NCBI GenBank assembly: GCA_050084985.1
Contig: JBITNC010000001.1
Span: 144,212,001 to 144,276,000 of the forward strand
DNA length: 64,000 nt
Direction: 5' to 3'
Origin: Nageia nagi
Lineage: Eukaryota > Pinophyta
Position numbers and translations under genes: made by a program. Below, piece by piece: positions 43,188 to 57,790 of this stretch. Below the pieces are notes generated by a model, which worked only from the letters and a program-made list of their open reading frames with translations, did no database searches and was not told where the DNA came from. Numbering within the stretch: the first letter of the stretch is position 1; every line of letters begins with the position of its first letter.

Positions 43188-44200
43188 TGAGAAATTTGAT
43201 TCCAAGAACCAAATAGAATTAGAGTGAGTTCAATCAAACACAAATTGAGATCAAATAAGAAAAAGATAATGAGCATAATACAATGGAGACACAAAACTGA
43301 ATACTATATTAACTTTTAGAAATAAAAAAATTACATTGCAAAATGAAAAACATAGTTGTATACAACAATAATTACAATATCGTAAAAAATGTAGCTACAA
43401 AGAACAATAGCATACAAAATGTAGCAATAGAGAGCAAATGCAAAAATTACATCCATGATATAAAAAATGTAGCTACAATAAATAGGAGTATAAAAAATGC
43501 AGCAGTAGAGTAGAGCTACATAAAATACTATCTGATTACATATTTTTTTCTATTACCTACTAAAATAGAAGTTTGATTAATCACCTAATGTTCAGCTAAC
43601 ATTCTAAGAAAAAATAATTATTATGATCTACAATTGCTAGAGTTGAGTGCAAGCTAACTGTAGTTGTTAGGATTGAGTGCAAAAATCAATAGAAAAATCT
43701 TTCTAAAACAAGTAACCCATACTTCTTGTTAAATACTAACTATTTTCATTAACTTTTATAAATGCAAACACAAAGGATAAAATAGGTCGCATATTAAACA
43801 AGTCAAACCATAAAATTTAGTATAGATTGTCACTTCAAAATTTGAATAGTGTTTGCACAAGAACATAACATAGTAGACTGTACTTGTGCTTACATAGGAA
43901 AACATGGCACAAAAAAATGTAGCATATCATAATTGTGCTATCATAAGAAAACACAACACATTAAAATTGTGTTGACAGAAGAAAACACAACACTCAAAAT
44001 TATGCTACTATGTTATTATAAGAAAATGTAACACATCAAAATTATGTTATCATAATAAAATGAAAAAACATCAAAATTGTATTATCATAAGAAAATGTAG
44101 CACATCATAAGAAAATATAACAAACTATAATAGTGGAAGAAAATGAAGTAGATTGTAAAACGAAAAAAACTAATAATAGTGGCTATCTTTTAGTGTGATC
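43188..44200 (-). repeat. Presumed 5' LTR of element F, with internal short repeats
   Basis: The inner edge is set by the primer-binding site; the outer edge is uncertain (about 44200, before an unrelated minus-strand frame resumes). Inside are degenerate repeats: several 'aaaaaatgtagctac' strings at about 43380-43520, and at about 43890-44130 five or more rounds of 'atcataagaaaat(g)tagcacatcaaaattgtg' type. Confidence 0.5.
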
Positions 44201-44209
44201 TTGGCTTTT

Positions 44210-44502
44210 TGATGCAAAGGAGAAATGCCCTCTTCAGGATAAAAATTTATTATAATACTATCCATTCCTCCTTCTTTTTGGAATTTCCTTCGCTGCTAAG
44301 TGCTAAGGATATTCCTCTCTCCTCTAAAAGTAATAGCATAAGTGATTGATAAATCATTTCCATTCTTGTTTAGAGCTATCTTAGCCTCAATTTGTTTTTC
44401 TTATCCTTTGGTTTGCTTCTTAGTTGCCTTCTTGCTAGTAAGGGGTTGCAAAGCTAAAGGTAGTTGAGTTATTCTCATTATTTGTTATTTTGGAGAAGCA
44501 AG
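44210..44502 (-). pseudogene. Unrecognised ORF, segment downstream of element B
   Basis: The minus strand reads PLTSKKATKKQTKG, then NGNDLSITYAITFRGERNIL, largely open. It continues the frame found at 52964-53240 on the other side of element B and appears to be the C-terminal part of the same protein. Function unknown. Confidence 0.4.
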
Positions 44503-44994
44503 TGTTGGAATGTACAATGTATTATTGTAAGGTTATGTAATAATCTTCTATGTAAGTTCACTAATACTTAAGGGTATCATTTGATACCTTAAATATTTAA
44601 GTGAATATGATAATGTAACTTGTCCTACACTCCATATCATAAGCATGCCCTTTGGGTAAAAGGATATGCATGTCATGCTTTTGTACATTAAAAGGGTGAT
44701 CCAAAGAGGGATTTTGACCTATAAATAAAAGGCTCCATCTTTGTGATAATACAATAATTTTGTGAAGTAAAGTTATGCTATAGGATAGTGTTTAGGAGAA
44801 AAGATTAGGAGGATTGTAAGAGTTCATATTGGTGAATGAAGTGAGATCTAGTTAGTGGATGTACTCCTAGTTGGAGGAACCACTTACATCTTGTGTTATG
44901 TTGTGAGATTGCTATATGAGTTATTTAGGTGTGTTTGTGAGCTTTCATGTGATCTTAGGATATTAGAGTTGTTCATGTTATAGTTCAATTCTCA
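44503..44994 (+). repeat. 5' LTR of element B
   Basis: Starts TGTTGGAATG and ends ATTCTCA. A TATA box (TATAAATAAAAG, about 44720) lies before the likely transcription start. It aligns end to end with 52465-52961. Confidence 0.93.
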
Positions 44995-44998
44995 TATT

Positions 44999-45010
44999 TG
45001 GTATTAGAGC
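44999..45010 (+). other. Primer-binding site of element B
   Basis: TGGTATTAGAGC, 4 bp after the LTR end; near-match to the initiator-Met tRNA complement. Confidence 0.9.
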
Positions 45011-45149
45011 TTGGTGTGGAAGCTCTTCTGCATAGTGTGGAAGCTCCTTTTTTGTTTCCAACATCTTGGTGATCTTCATTCCTCACCCTACTCTACTTTG
45101 GTGAGGTAAAATATTTGAAGGTATAATTTATCCTTCTACCTTCAAATTT

Positions 45150-46480
<1,331 letters not shown>

Positions 46481-47039
46481 TTTTGCCTTAAAAAAATATT
46501 TTTAAGGGGGAAGTGTTTTTTTTAAATTAGAAATGAAAGGGGAATTGTTTTAGAATGGATGCATACTTGGAAGATATTTTTTTAGCATGCAATTTTTTTT
46601 CCTTAATTAAATTTCTAAGGTAAAACTAGTATGCTATCTTTAGGAGATAAATTTTTTGAAGTAAAAGAGAGGGGAATTTGTATAAGCCTTGTACTTAATT
46701 TTTTTTAGATATTGCATTTAAATGTCTATCTATTTTTTTTCTAAAAATCCTTTATGCAAAGTTAATAAATGAGCTTATGCAAACTATGGAAATGATGAAA
46801 TATTTGATAGATAGACTTATGCAAATGATGCATGCTTCCTACTTATTTTAAGTTAATAATGCATGCTTAGTACTTAAATTTTTTTAAGTTAAATGATGCA
46901 TACTTTTACTTAAATTTGTTAAGTTAAATGATGCATTTTTTTACTTAAATTTGTTAAATTAAATAATGCATTTTTTAATTAAATTTTAAATTATAATGCA
47001 ATTTACTTCCTTATGCAAAATGGACTTGTGCAAAATTAG

Positions 47040-47760
47040 AAATGATGTAAAGATATCCTTTAAGGGTTGGTAAACAAAATCCATTGGACATTTAGGTTTC
47101 AAATCTTGAATGGATGATTTTTTTTTTTTACTTATGCTCTTTTACTTCATGTTTCGCATTTTTGATTTATTTGCTTATGCAAAAAATCATAAACATTGAA
47201 AATGAGAAACCTCCTAAAATGAATACATCCACACATACATTCCACAACATGACTTGTTTGGGGAGCCATGAGGTGAGGATAGGTAGATTGGAGCCTTTAA
47301 GTTCGACATTCCAAATCATGAAAAGTTCGTACTTCTTAATTACTCCTAAGTCTTTTTTTGGTCTAGGCATAACTCCAATAGATGGATAGGCATGTATGTA
47401 GTAATACCACATGTTTGTATGTCCATTCAAAAATTATCCTGATAACCTAAGAGGACAACTGGAAACCTAATCAAGATTAATAATTTAATCGATCCAATAA
47501 ACATCATAACCTTAGAAAATAATAGGTATTTCTCCTTGTGAGAGTATAATACTAACCAAGGTGAACTGGTTGAGGATTGGTAGTACTTGGACTCCTCTTG
47601 TGTGGGCGTCTAGGTGAAGGCCTAATTTTAGATAAGAAAATAAGCCTCAATAATGTCACTCTATATCTATGGTTCTTGGTGATGACAAAAGTATTCGGGT
47701 ACATGGGATGTATATTTGAGTTGTAAAATATTTGCACTTTTGAATCAAATCAAGCATGTC
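47040..47760 (+). other. Conserved leader block of element B
   Basis: Reverse-complement match to 9611-10260 of element A. It contains the frame with NMTCLGSHEV and IGRLEPL, which stays open from about 47200 to the stop at 47390. Role unknown. Confidence 0.6.
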
Positions 47761-47836
47761 TTAGTTAATTAAATGTAACATTTAATGTTATTTATTAAAC
47801 CACATGCTTATTATTTTTCACATTCTTATGTAGCAA

Positions 47837-50800
47837 ATGGAAGAATTCTTTTTACCCAAACACATTCTTAACGATTCCAACTTTGGCATTTGAAAACCTT
47901 GGATAAGAGCTAAATTGCAGATAAGGAAGCTTTAGCAAATAGTGAATGAGAATATTGTACCTCCTATAGATAAGAAGGCAATAGAGGCTTACAACATAAA
48001 TAATGAGTTGGCAAACTCCATGATCTTTCATGCAATTTCAGATGATGTGCTCCTAATAATTTTTTTTCAACCTTGGCAAAGGAAGCTTGGGATAAGCTTA
48101 AGCAAAACTACCTTGGTTTAATTTTTTTAAGAAGGTTTACCATTCTCCAAAAGTTGATTCAATCTCATCAAAGGAAAGATGAAAATGCTATAATCTACTT
48201 AAACAAAATCATTGACCTAAGGACCTAACTTTTTGCTTATGGGTGTAATTGGATCAGTGATGAGTTCATGGTCTTCATCATTCTTTAAAGCTTTTCTTCA
48301 AAATTTAAAATTTTTGTGATGGTTATGGAAACAAGGCTTGATGATAAAGAAGTCTTCTCCTTTGAGAACTTTTCTAGGCTCCTTTTGAAGCATGAGGAAA
48401 CCTTTAATAAAAAAGTGTTGATTTCCTCTCCTAAGAATAATAACATTGCTCTTAGAGCAATTAAAACTCTTTTCAAAAAAAAGTTCAACCATCAAGAGAA
48501 ATCTTATCGTTATTCCTACAAAAGGTTTGAGAAAAGAGGTAATGGCAACAACAGTAACAAGAATAATAACAATAATAACCACTTCAAGTAAAGAGATAGA
48601 AAATGCAAAGCAAACAATCCATATCCTAAGAAAATATTTGATAGTAATTATAATTATTGTGGCATCCAAGGTCACAAAGAAGTTGATTGCTACAAAAAGA
48701 AAAGAGAGGAAAAGAACAAAGGCAATTGAAATGTAAAGAACTTTAAAGGAAAGAAGAATATTCAAGCTAGTTTTGTTGTGGCACTCTACTTCATGTCTCT
48801 CTCATTTTTGTTTGATTGAATTGTTGACTCTGGCTGCACTAATCACCTATGCTTTGAAAAGGAAAAGTTTGAGAACTTTCATAAGTATAAAAAATATGTA
48901 GTTGTGATAGGTGATAACTCTTCCCTTGAAGTCTAAAGAATTGGGAGTGTGTTGATTTAGAGGAAGGTTCTTGATAATGTGCTCTATGTTCCTAGCTTAG
49001 GATGAACCTTGTCTTCATGATCTAAATTTCTAGAAAAGGGTACTTTTTTGAGTTTGACTCTTAATCCTGGTGCATTAAGAAAGGATTTACCACTTTGGTT
49101 AAAGGATCAATAAAATATGATCTCTACATTATGTATCAAGTTCCATGAAAGATGTATCTTGCTACAAATGTGTGTTCTAGAGGCAATCTTTGGCACCATC
49201 ATCTAGGGCACCTTAACTACAAGAATATTCAAGTCATGAAAAACCAAGAACTTGTGGAAGGTTTGCCTTCAATCTCTCCTTCAATTGGTCTATGCAAGAA
49301 GTGCATTTTTGGAAAGATGCATAGATAAAATTTTGAAAAATATAAGGCAACAAGAGCATCTCAACCTCTTCAACTTGTGCATTTAGATTTGATAGGTACA
49401 TTTCAATCTAAGTTTCTTGGAGGAGCATTTTACATCTTGACCTTCATTTATGACTTTAGTAGGATGACCTTTGGGCATATACTTGAGCACAAGGATCAAA
49501 CCTTTGAGATTTTTAAGGTCTTTGTTGAAAATCAAACTAATCTTAAAATCAATATGTTAAGATTAGATAATGGGGGAGAATACAATAGCAATGAGTTAAA
49601 TGACTATTATGTTAAGTGTGGAATCAAAAGGTAGTTTACGATTCCTTACACTCCTCAGTAGAATGGTGTTGTTGAAAAGAAAAATAAGATAATTATGGAT
49701 ATGGCTAGATGCATGTTGGGTAATGTTTCTAGTTTCTTATGGGGTGAAGCTGTGAGCATTGCTATTTACACCTTAAATAGGTGTCCCACAAAATCCATTC
49801 AAAGAAAAACTCCTTTTGAGGCATGGTTAGGAAGAAAACCTAACATTTCACACCATAAGGTGTTTGGTTGTGAAGCATTCTTCTACATTATTTTTGAGAA
49901 AAGAAAAAAATAAGGTAAAAAGCCAAAAAAATGCATCTTTATGGGTTATAACAGTCACCATAGAGGCTACAAGCTCTACTCTCCATCCTACAAAGTTGTG
50001 TTTGTTTCAAGGGATGTAAAGTTCAATAAACTTCCTAAAGAATCTACTTCTAATGAGAATGTTGATGATCCAAAGGACTCTTTAGTTGCACCTAGTTGGT
50101 TAGATATTGATCTAAACAAGTCACCTAAGGAACAAAACTCTCCAAGTTAAAGGATAACAAGGAGCATGACCTTAAACAAATCCTTATTTTCTAAGAATGA
50201 AAACAAGCATGAGCCCTCAACCTTCAAAAAAGCTTCTAAGCATGAGTGCTAGATGGAAGCCATGAATGTTGAATATGAAGCACTTATAAAAAATAAACTT
50301 GGAATTTGGTTCCTTATCCCAATGGGAAGAATGTAATTGGTAATAAGTGGATCTACAAGGTCAAGTTCAATTTAGTTGGGGATATTAAGAAATATAAGGT
50401 AAGGTTAGTTGCCAAAGGTTTTACTCAGAAATACAGTATAAATTATGAGGAAACCTTTGGTCCCATGGCAAATATGCCTACTGTGAGAATTATCTTTACT
50501 CTTTTTGTTGCTCAAAGATGGAAAGTTTTTCAACTTGACATAAAGAGTGCATTTCTCAATGTTGACTTAGATGTGGAAATCTTCATGAATCAACCAGAAG
50601 GGTTCATTGTGGAAGGTAAAGAGTCCTTTGTGTGTAAGCTAAAAAAGTCATTATATAGACTTAAGAAAGCACCTAGAGCTTGGTAAAGGAAGATTTTAGG
50701 ATATTTTGTAGACATTGGTTTCTCCAAGTGCTTTTTAGATTTTGATCTATATGTGTTTAATCAAGTAAAAGATGTGGTCTTAATTCTCTTTTATGTGGAT

Positions 50801-51749
50801 GATATTCTAAAAACTAGGAACAATGATGAAATCATTCAAGAGTGGATATCTAAACTTAAGGTAATGTTTGAAATGATTGATCTTGGTCTCTTGCACTACT
50901 ATCTTAGAAATCAAGTGTATCAATATAAGGATTGTACTTATCTCATTCAATCTAAGTATATATCAGACATCTTGCAGAAGTTTGGAATGGAAGAATGTAC
51001 TTATGTCTTGATCCCAATTTTTCCTGGAATCATTATTTCTTTGAGCTCCAACTCTCAATTGGCTGATGTTATAGCCTATAGCTAATTAATTGGTAGTCTT
51101 TTGTACTTGCCTATTTTCAAGCTAGATATTACCTTTGCAATGAATCTGATGGCACGATTCATGCAAAAACCATATGTTGAGCACCTCAATGCTATTAAGC
51201 AAATATTAAGGTATGTTGTAGGGACTAAGGATCTTGCTCTCAAGTATTCTAAGTTGCCCTCATTTGTTCTCTCCAGATTTTGACTATGGGGGAGATAAAG
51301 ATGATAAGAAATCAACCTCTACATATGTGTTTAGCATTGGTTTAGGTGCTATCTCTTAGGCTTCCAAGAAGCAACCTACTATTTCTCTTTCCACCATAGA
51401 AGCTAAATATCATGCTATGTCTATTGCAGCCCAAGAAGCTATTTGGCTAAGGCATATTTTAAAATAAATTAGGTATGAGCAAGATGGATCATCTTTATTT
51501 TCTTTAGTTAATCAATTGGTGATTTCTTTGGCTAAGAATCATGTGTTCCATTAAAGAACAAAACATGTGGAAATCCATGCCTATTTTATTAAGGAAAAAG
51601 TTATTGATGGCATCATACACTTGGATTATTGTCCATCCACCTTGAAATCCATTGATTTATTCATCAAGCCCCTCTTAGAAGCTCAATTCTGTAAGCTTAG
51701 GGATGCTATCACGTTGGTGAAGTTTCCCTCAAGGGGGAGTGAAGTTTGA
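47837..51749 (+). pseudogene. Element B gag-pol, decayed but with most motifs
   Basis: Gag opens at the ATG 47837 (MEEFFLPKHIL). A zinc knuckle lies at about 48640-48700 (CGIQGHKEVDCYKK, the first Cys lost). The protease motif VDSGCTNH is retained (about 48820-48845). Pre-integrase at about 49190-49330 reads WHHHLGHLNYKN, then CKKCIFGK. Integrase is 49377-49913, with LRLDNGGEYNSNEL and AWLGRKPNISH. RT is 50306-51090, with KVRLVAKGFTQ, FQLDIKSAFLN and an intact FYVDDIL. RNase H is about 51290-51700, with STIEAKYHAMS. In-frame stops separate these segments (for example at about 49634, 49913 and 50687), so no full polyprotein can be made. It is the better preserved of the two sister copies. Confidence 0.9.
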
Positions 51750-52454
51750 ATTCTTATGTTGAATTCATGTTTGTGATGATAACTTCACCCCTAGGAGGAT
51801 TTTGTGTTGTATAATGTTGATTTAATTGTACACCTTAGTGGTAAGTTCGCTCTGCATGAGAAACTTATTGTATAAATTTTTAAGATAAAAAGATTGGCCA
51901 ATCTAGCACTATTTAGTTATCAATATGTGAGGAACTCTTATGTGTCTTTTGACACTATTCAGTTATCCATATGAGAAGAACTCGTATGTGCATGCTCTAT
52001 TTTGTAATGATAATCAACAAATATTTTATATACAATAGGTGAATATGAGTTTTAACTTGGCATCTTCATGATGAATTATAGTGCACCATTGATCAATTCA
52101 TGATGGTATTTGTGTGATTCATCTATCCTTGTTAATATGAATATGTTGCATATAATTGATCTTATTATTTGAGCTACTTATGACTTGTAGGTTCTTTTGA
52201 GATTACAGGTTACTTACTTTGGGTATGCAAGCTCTTGGAGACTCTTCATGACTTTCAGTTGGATGACTACTTCATGTACATTAAAACTGGCTATGATTAA
52301 TAATTGTATTTGAAAAAGTAGTGAGTCTCAAACTAGATCTTGCTTACTTCACAAATATGTAAAAGGTTCTCATCTTCAATTGTATCTATTTGGAGGAGGA
52401 CTCTCTTAGTTTCTCTTCTTCTTCTCTCTTATTTGCTCTATCCCAATATTGCAT

Positions 52455-52464
52455 TAAGGGGGAG
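52455..52464 (+). other. Polypurine tract of element B
   Basis: AAGGGGGAG-type tract directly before the 3' LTR (52465), the plus-strand primer of reverse transcription. Confidence 0.85.
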
Positions 52465-52961
52465 TGTTGGAATGTATAATGCATTATTGTAAAGGTTATG
52501 TAATAATATTTTATGTAAGTTTATTAATAATTAAGGCTATCATTTAATACCTTAAGTATTTAAGTGAATATGATAATGTAACTTGTCTTACACTCCATGT
52601 CATGAGCATGCCCCTTGGGTAAAAGGATGTGTATGTCATGCTTTTGTACATTGGATAAAAGGGTGATCCAAAGAGGGATTTTGGCCTATAAATAAAAGGC
52701 TCCCTCTTTGTGATAATACACTAATTTTATGAAGTAAAGTTATGCTATAGGATAGTTTTTAGGAGAAAAGATTAGGAGGATTGTAAGAGTTCATATTGGT
52801 GAATGAAGTGAAATCTAGTTAGTGGATGTACTCCTAGTTGGAGGAACCACTTACATCTTGTGTTATGTTGTGAGATTGCTTTATGAGTTATTTAGGTGTG
52901 TTTGTGAGCTTTCATGTGATCTTGGGAGATTAGAGTTGTTCATGTTATAGTTTAATTCTCA
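52465..52961 (+). repeat. 3' LTR of element B
   Basis: TGTTGGAATG...ATTCTCA. It matches 44503-44994, differing by about 25-30 substitutions and small indels counted by eye, roughly 6 percent. Confidence 0.93.
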
Positions 52962-52963
52962 TA

Positions 52964-54900
52964 AGAAGAGCTTTAGATATAGTCATATTAGCTTCTTGAG
53001 ATTGGGAATCTAATTCTTCTATAGTTGGTTTATTCATTAACGCTCCCAAAATAATAGCCAATGTTAAAGTTCTTTCTAAATAGATTTCATATTTTTCTGT
53101 TATCTCTTCAAATTCAAGTTGAATATTATGTTTCTTTAGCATTTGGTATGATAGATATTGGAACATAGTTGGCAAGAGCAAATCAAACCATAAAGGATAT
53201 GTATTTACTATTTCTTCTCTCACATTCTTCAACTCATTATATTATCCTTAAAATTGTAAATTAGAATATTATCTTCTCAATCTAACAAAATTAGCCCAAA
53301 CCTCTTCAATTTCATGTATTAGAGCTCTCCTCTTAATCCTTTTGATGATTTCATCTTAAGAAAAACCTCTCTATGTATAAGAACAAGTTATTTATCAACA
53401 CTTTGAATATATTCTTTGTGATACATGTAAGAGTCAAAGGACCTCCAAGTCATTCCATCATGGATTGATAACTGTTATAATAATAATAACCAATTCTGCA
53501 AGGTGGTGTGAGAAATGGAATCCTACCTTTCTTTTTTATTAATTTTACCTTACCTTCTTCTACCATTTGTCTCATAATGTCCAAATAAATTAATGAGGAT
53601 GGGGCATATTTTGGTAATGCCTTTAGGGGCAATTTTGAACCATATACCCTTACATATGAATATTATTCTAATATAAAATACTCTCCATTTTTTCTATGAA
53701 AATAAATCAATTAAATAAGGGTTGATTCTATTAGGCATTTTTTCTTGTATGGCCAAAAACATTGTAGGGAGAAATTTATGATAAAAATCCTCTCCAGCTA
53801 CAGCTCCTCCCTTTCTTATGCAAGGTAGTTTGTATTGTACTAGCTCTATACTAGCATCTCCTAACAATTCATCAATTGTGCCATTAGACGATTGACCCAC
53901 TAATAAAGTGATTAAAAATGAGTAATAAGAGAAGTGTGGCATTAATTATTTGAATATCTTCTTTTGTTGTATTAACATTTTCATTGATAACAATTAACCA
54001 TAAATATTGTATGAATAACTGACTCCCAATCATAAGGTATAACCTCATATCATGCTAACAAGTCATGAATAATGGCCAAAACCTCTATGGTTATATCTTC
54101 AAACTCACTTGTTCCCAACATTGCATTAATCATATCTACATAATCCATGGCCCAAACCTATAATAGCTTATTTTTTAATGGAAATTAGCCCCTATTTTCA
54201 TTTGCATGTAGGAAAAACTTCTCAAATACATTGATTGGTAAGGTTGCAACTTTGTTCACTATAATTTTATAATCCAAAGTTTAAAATCCTCTTTGCAATC
54301 AAAACACCTCTCTAATAGTTTGATATTTCAAACTAAAAGCTATTTCTCCGGTTGGCTTCCTAAATGCCCTTGGATTTCTTGGCCTTTTCCATAATTTATA
54401 CATTAGTGAAGCATTCTATCTTATAGGTTCTTTTGTAAACTTGAATAAATCTAGAGCTTGACTCTCTAGTTCATTTAATATAGACTCAAGAATCTAGGCT
54501 TTCCCTTTATAAGCCTTATGCTATTTTAATCATATCATATGCAATATGATGTCTACCTCTATCTAATTCATATGGTATTATAGTTATAACCTTAAATTCT
54601 TTCATTGCTAAACATGTAAATCATCATAGAAAGGGTAAAAAGATTTATAATTCTCAGACATGAAAATAATTAAGCAAATAGATGGAGCTCACACATGATA
54701 ATGCTCAAATTATTCTTTATAAAACACCTTTACAAATTTATCCAACTTCATGATACTTCACTATCTCTCCTTTAGCTTTGTAATTCCTTTCAAGTTCAAA
54801 TAATAGAAACTTGTTGAAACATGCTAGTGAATTATGCTCATAATAACATGATCATTGATAAATTTATGTCTATTCTTTAAATATCATTGGCATGCATTTT
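52964..54900 (-). pseudogene. Unrecognised decayed ORF interrupted by element B
   Basis: The minus strand has long nearly open stretches: 53942-53694 (MPHFSYYSFLITLLVG... GKAVAG-like), 53632-53450 (LPLKALPKYAPSSLIYLDIM) and 53232-52964 (LKNVREEIVNTYPLWFDLLL, then TLAIILGALMNKPTIEEL). Stops fall between them. The frame is cut by element B and seems to resume at 44502. Composition and length suggest one large protein, possibly an accessory ORF of a retroelement, but I recognise no domain. Confidence 0.4.
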
Positions 54901-55243
54901 ACTAGCTTCTAGTGGCTTAAGAATATCTAACTATCATCATCATTATTTAATGGAGTATCGTCACCTTCATAATTTGCCCATACGCTAAAATAAATGGTCT
55001 ACCATCCTTCATCTACTGGTAAAAGCTTATAGGAGTACCACATGTGTTTTATACATACTACTTATTTGAACTTTGTCACCTTTTTTCTTATTTAATTTGT
55101 TGTCTTTGGCTGAGTTGGGCGATGATGATCTCTTGGTCTCTCAACCATGTATTGCAAAAATACCATGTAACTATCCCTTAATCATATTCACCATTTACTA
55201 ATTTCGATAGTGACACTTTCTCCATCTCTCAGTGAGCTATCAT

Positions 55244-55637
55244 AGAGCATCCATGTGTCCTCATTGATCATTCCACATTATATGCCCTTTTACTTAACCT
55301 ACATGCTATTTCCTTATGATTTATAGTTGCTTAAAGTCTCATTTATGAATGTTGCATCATGGGGCCTCAACATGTCTCCTCTAATCAATCAATCTTCTCA
55401 TCTCATGCTACCTTATTACCTAATTAACTTTTCTTTACATAGGAACATCCATGTATCCTAGTTGATCATTCCATAATGTATGCTCTTTTTCTTAATCTCC
55501 ATGCTATTTATTTATGATTTATGATTATGTAAAGTCTCATCTATGAGCGCTACATCATGGGGTCTCCATGTGTCTCCTATGATTGATCAATCTTCTTGTC
55601 CCATGTTGCCTTATTACCTTATTAAATTTTCTTTACT
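55244..55637. repeat. Tandem pair of about 200 bp
   Basis: Units at about 55244-55439 and 55445-55637 share 'catccatgt', 'tgatcattccac/taat', 'catgctattt', 'aaagtctcat', 'catcatggggcctc/tctc' and 'ttaaattttctttac'. A third partial trace ('gctacatcatgggg') lies near 55678-55691. No coding content is seen. Confidence 0.82.
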
Positions 55638-55699
55638 TTGGTAAGATTTGACAATAAACCTTTCTCCATATATGGGTGCTACATCATGGGGAAACCATG

Positions 55700-56315
55700 T
55701 GTACCCACCATTACCAGTTATAGCTTTGACTTGTTGATGATGTTTATAAATAATAGGCCATGGGTATACCAACATGAGATCAACAAATATATATATCTAT
55801 TTTACAATACATTATTCAAATATTAAAGCCAAAAAGAAATAATATTCTCACACCTTGATAATAGTACTAACACCATAACATAGAGTTATGTTAATTCTGT
55901 AAAATATTTTGTAATAAAGTTTGGTGGAAAAAGCTACTATTATACATTATGAATATTGGCAAGAATCATAATGGTAAGCAAATATGAAAATTGATCCCTA
56001 TACTTAAACCAATAAGAATAAGAAAAATCTATGACAAAGCCCTATATTTAAGAAATTGAAACACTTACACACATAAGGAAGAACACTCCTAGGTCCTAGA
56101 CAAACCTTTAGTAGAAAAATAATTTAGGTATTAGACAGTCCAATAAATTATAAGTTAGATTTGCCTTGGTTGAAAATAGAGATATATATACCTTAATAAT
56201 TAAATGAAAATAGTAAAGACATTCAGGGGTTTGGTCTTCAACTTTATAATATTGTATTTATTTATTATGTAATAATGAGTATGATTTATAAGGTTCTTAC
56301 AAGCTTGAAGTATTG

Positions 56316-56346
<31 letters not shown>

Positions 56347-57019
56347 ATCTTGTTCATTCTATTAATTAAATATATGGTATTAATTTATCTTGTATTTTAT
56401 TTTTGGTTTATTATTTATCGATTTTTTTCCATTTATGATTAGAAGCTTTACAATTAAAGTATTTAAAAGTTATTTCTATATTTTACATTTTAATTAAGTA
56501 TTACTATTTCATCTCATCATGTTGAGTTTCTTTCAATAGTCACATAATTGAAACAATGTCTCAATTGCATATAGCCATAGAAAACTAACCCAAAATTAAT
56601 AAACTAAATGATGAATTAAAATCTCATCAAATGAAATAAATGACACTATGAAAATATGTGAACAAATCACCTTCTTTGAAAAGAAAAGAAATAAATGCTA
56701 TTATTATTAAAATAACATTAGAATACATGACATTAATAAAATTTTACAAAAATTAAAGAAAAGTAAGCTTGTGTTTCAAATTTTATCAATGCTATATTTA
56801 GGATTTTTTTTTTTGGAATTGCATTTTTTCTATTTTTTCCTTGACTTTTGGAATAGCCATTTTTGTTATATGCACTTCTAAGAGAATACCCAAATTACTA
56901 ATTGAAAGTGAATCAAAATATCATTTTTTCTATAATTAGAGATTATAATTTTTTCTTAAAATGAACCATGTGCATTAGGTATTATGTTACAAAAAATAGT
57001 CTCCAAGATCCTTTATTTT
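55700..57019. other. No recognised gene; includes (TA)n
   Basis: AT-rich sequence with a TA repeat at 56319-56346. No coding motif found. Confidence 0.5.
56319..56346 (+). repeat. (TA)n microsatellite, about 14 units
   Basis: Alternating TA run, uninterrupted. Confidence 0.93.
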
Positions 57020-57790
57020 ACCATAATGTCCTTACTCTTTAAACATCATCCCTAATTTTTAAGTGATCTACAAGTACCAGGTAGATGTAACCACATTCCT
57101 AATTAGAGTTTTATGGGCATCTTGACAATGAAGTTCAAAGCTTTCTAAAGATAACCTATGCAACCAAGAAGGCTAACTTTGTATGCATAATGATTCATTT
57201 CAAGAATAATGCAATAATATTCTTGTGTGCTACTAAAGTATTCATGTCCCTCGTCCTCTATAACTATGATCATTGCATACATTAAAACTATATCTGCATC
57301 ATCTAGCTAGATAAATAATTTGCAAATCTTCACTTCACCTCCATATTTTGTGTATAGTCGCTCAGGACACTCAGCCACAACATTCGATGCAAACCATTTT
57401 CTACTACTCTTTGATGGAGTCCATACCTTATTATAGAACTCCAATCAATTCACACACTAGAAGGATATTGAGATACATTATAAAGTCTGGCATCTCATTT
57501 GACAATTGCATCTAATTAAAAATCTATCAAACCTTTTCAAAAAATCCATCTTGTGCATTTCTAGTGATCTTTGTAGTACAAAAGACTATATTATAAGGAG
57601 GCATTTTGTTAAACTATTTGTAAAACCTTTCATTATATCTATTTTTGTGTGTATACTATAACCATTATAGTTTAATAAACTATGTCAATGTTATACATCT
57701 TATCAAACAATTTGTATGCCTCCTCTACGCTCCCATGTTTTACATACATGTCTATCAAAGCACATATAAGGAAGTATAATTTAAGGAGAT
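57020..57790 (-). pseudogene. Pentatricopeptide-repeat (PPR) protein gene fragment, decayed
   Basis: Minus strand, with frameshifts. 57775-57680 reads ALIDMYVKHGSVEEAYKLFD, a textbook PLS-type PPR phrase. Then come NIVFCTTKITRNAQDGFFEK with MQLSNEMPDF and LLVCELIGVL (about 57600-57420), LYTKYGGEVKICKLF (about 57370-57320), and YFSSTQEYYCIILEMNHYAY with VSLLGCIGYL and ALNFIVKMP (about 57250-57110). The last part corresponds to the usual 'MEHYA.MVDLLGRAG.L.EA..FI..MP' end of PPR proteins. A trace of 'W..LLG.CR' follows near 57080. PPR proteins bind organelle RNA; this copy lacks its N-terminal part and is broken, so it is a pseudogene or captured fragment. Confidence 0.8.

Noticed and set aside
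48298-48765. 155-codon minus-strand frame
   Set aside because: Antisense shadow of the element B gag.
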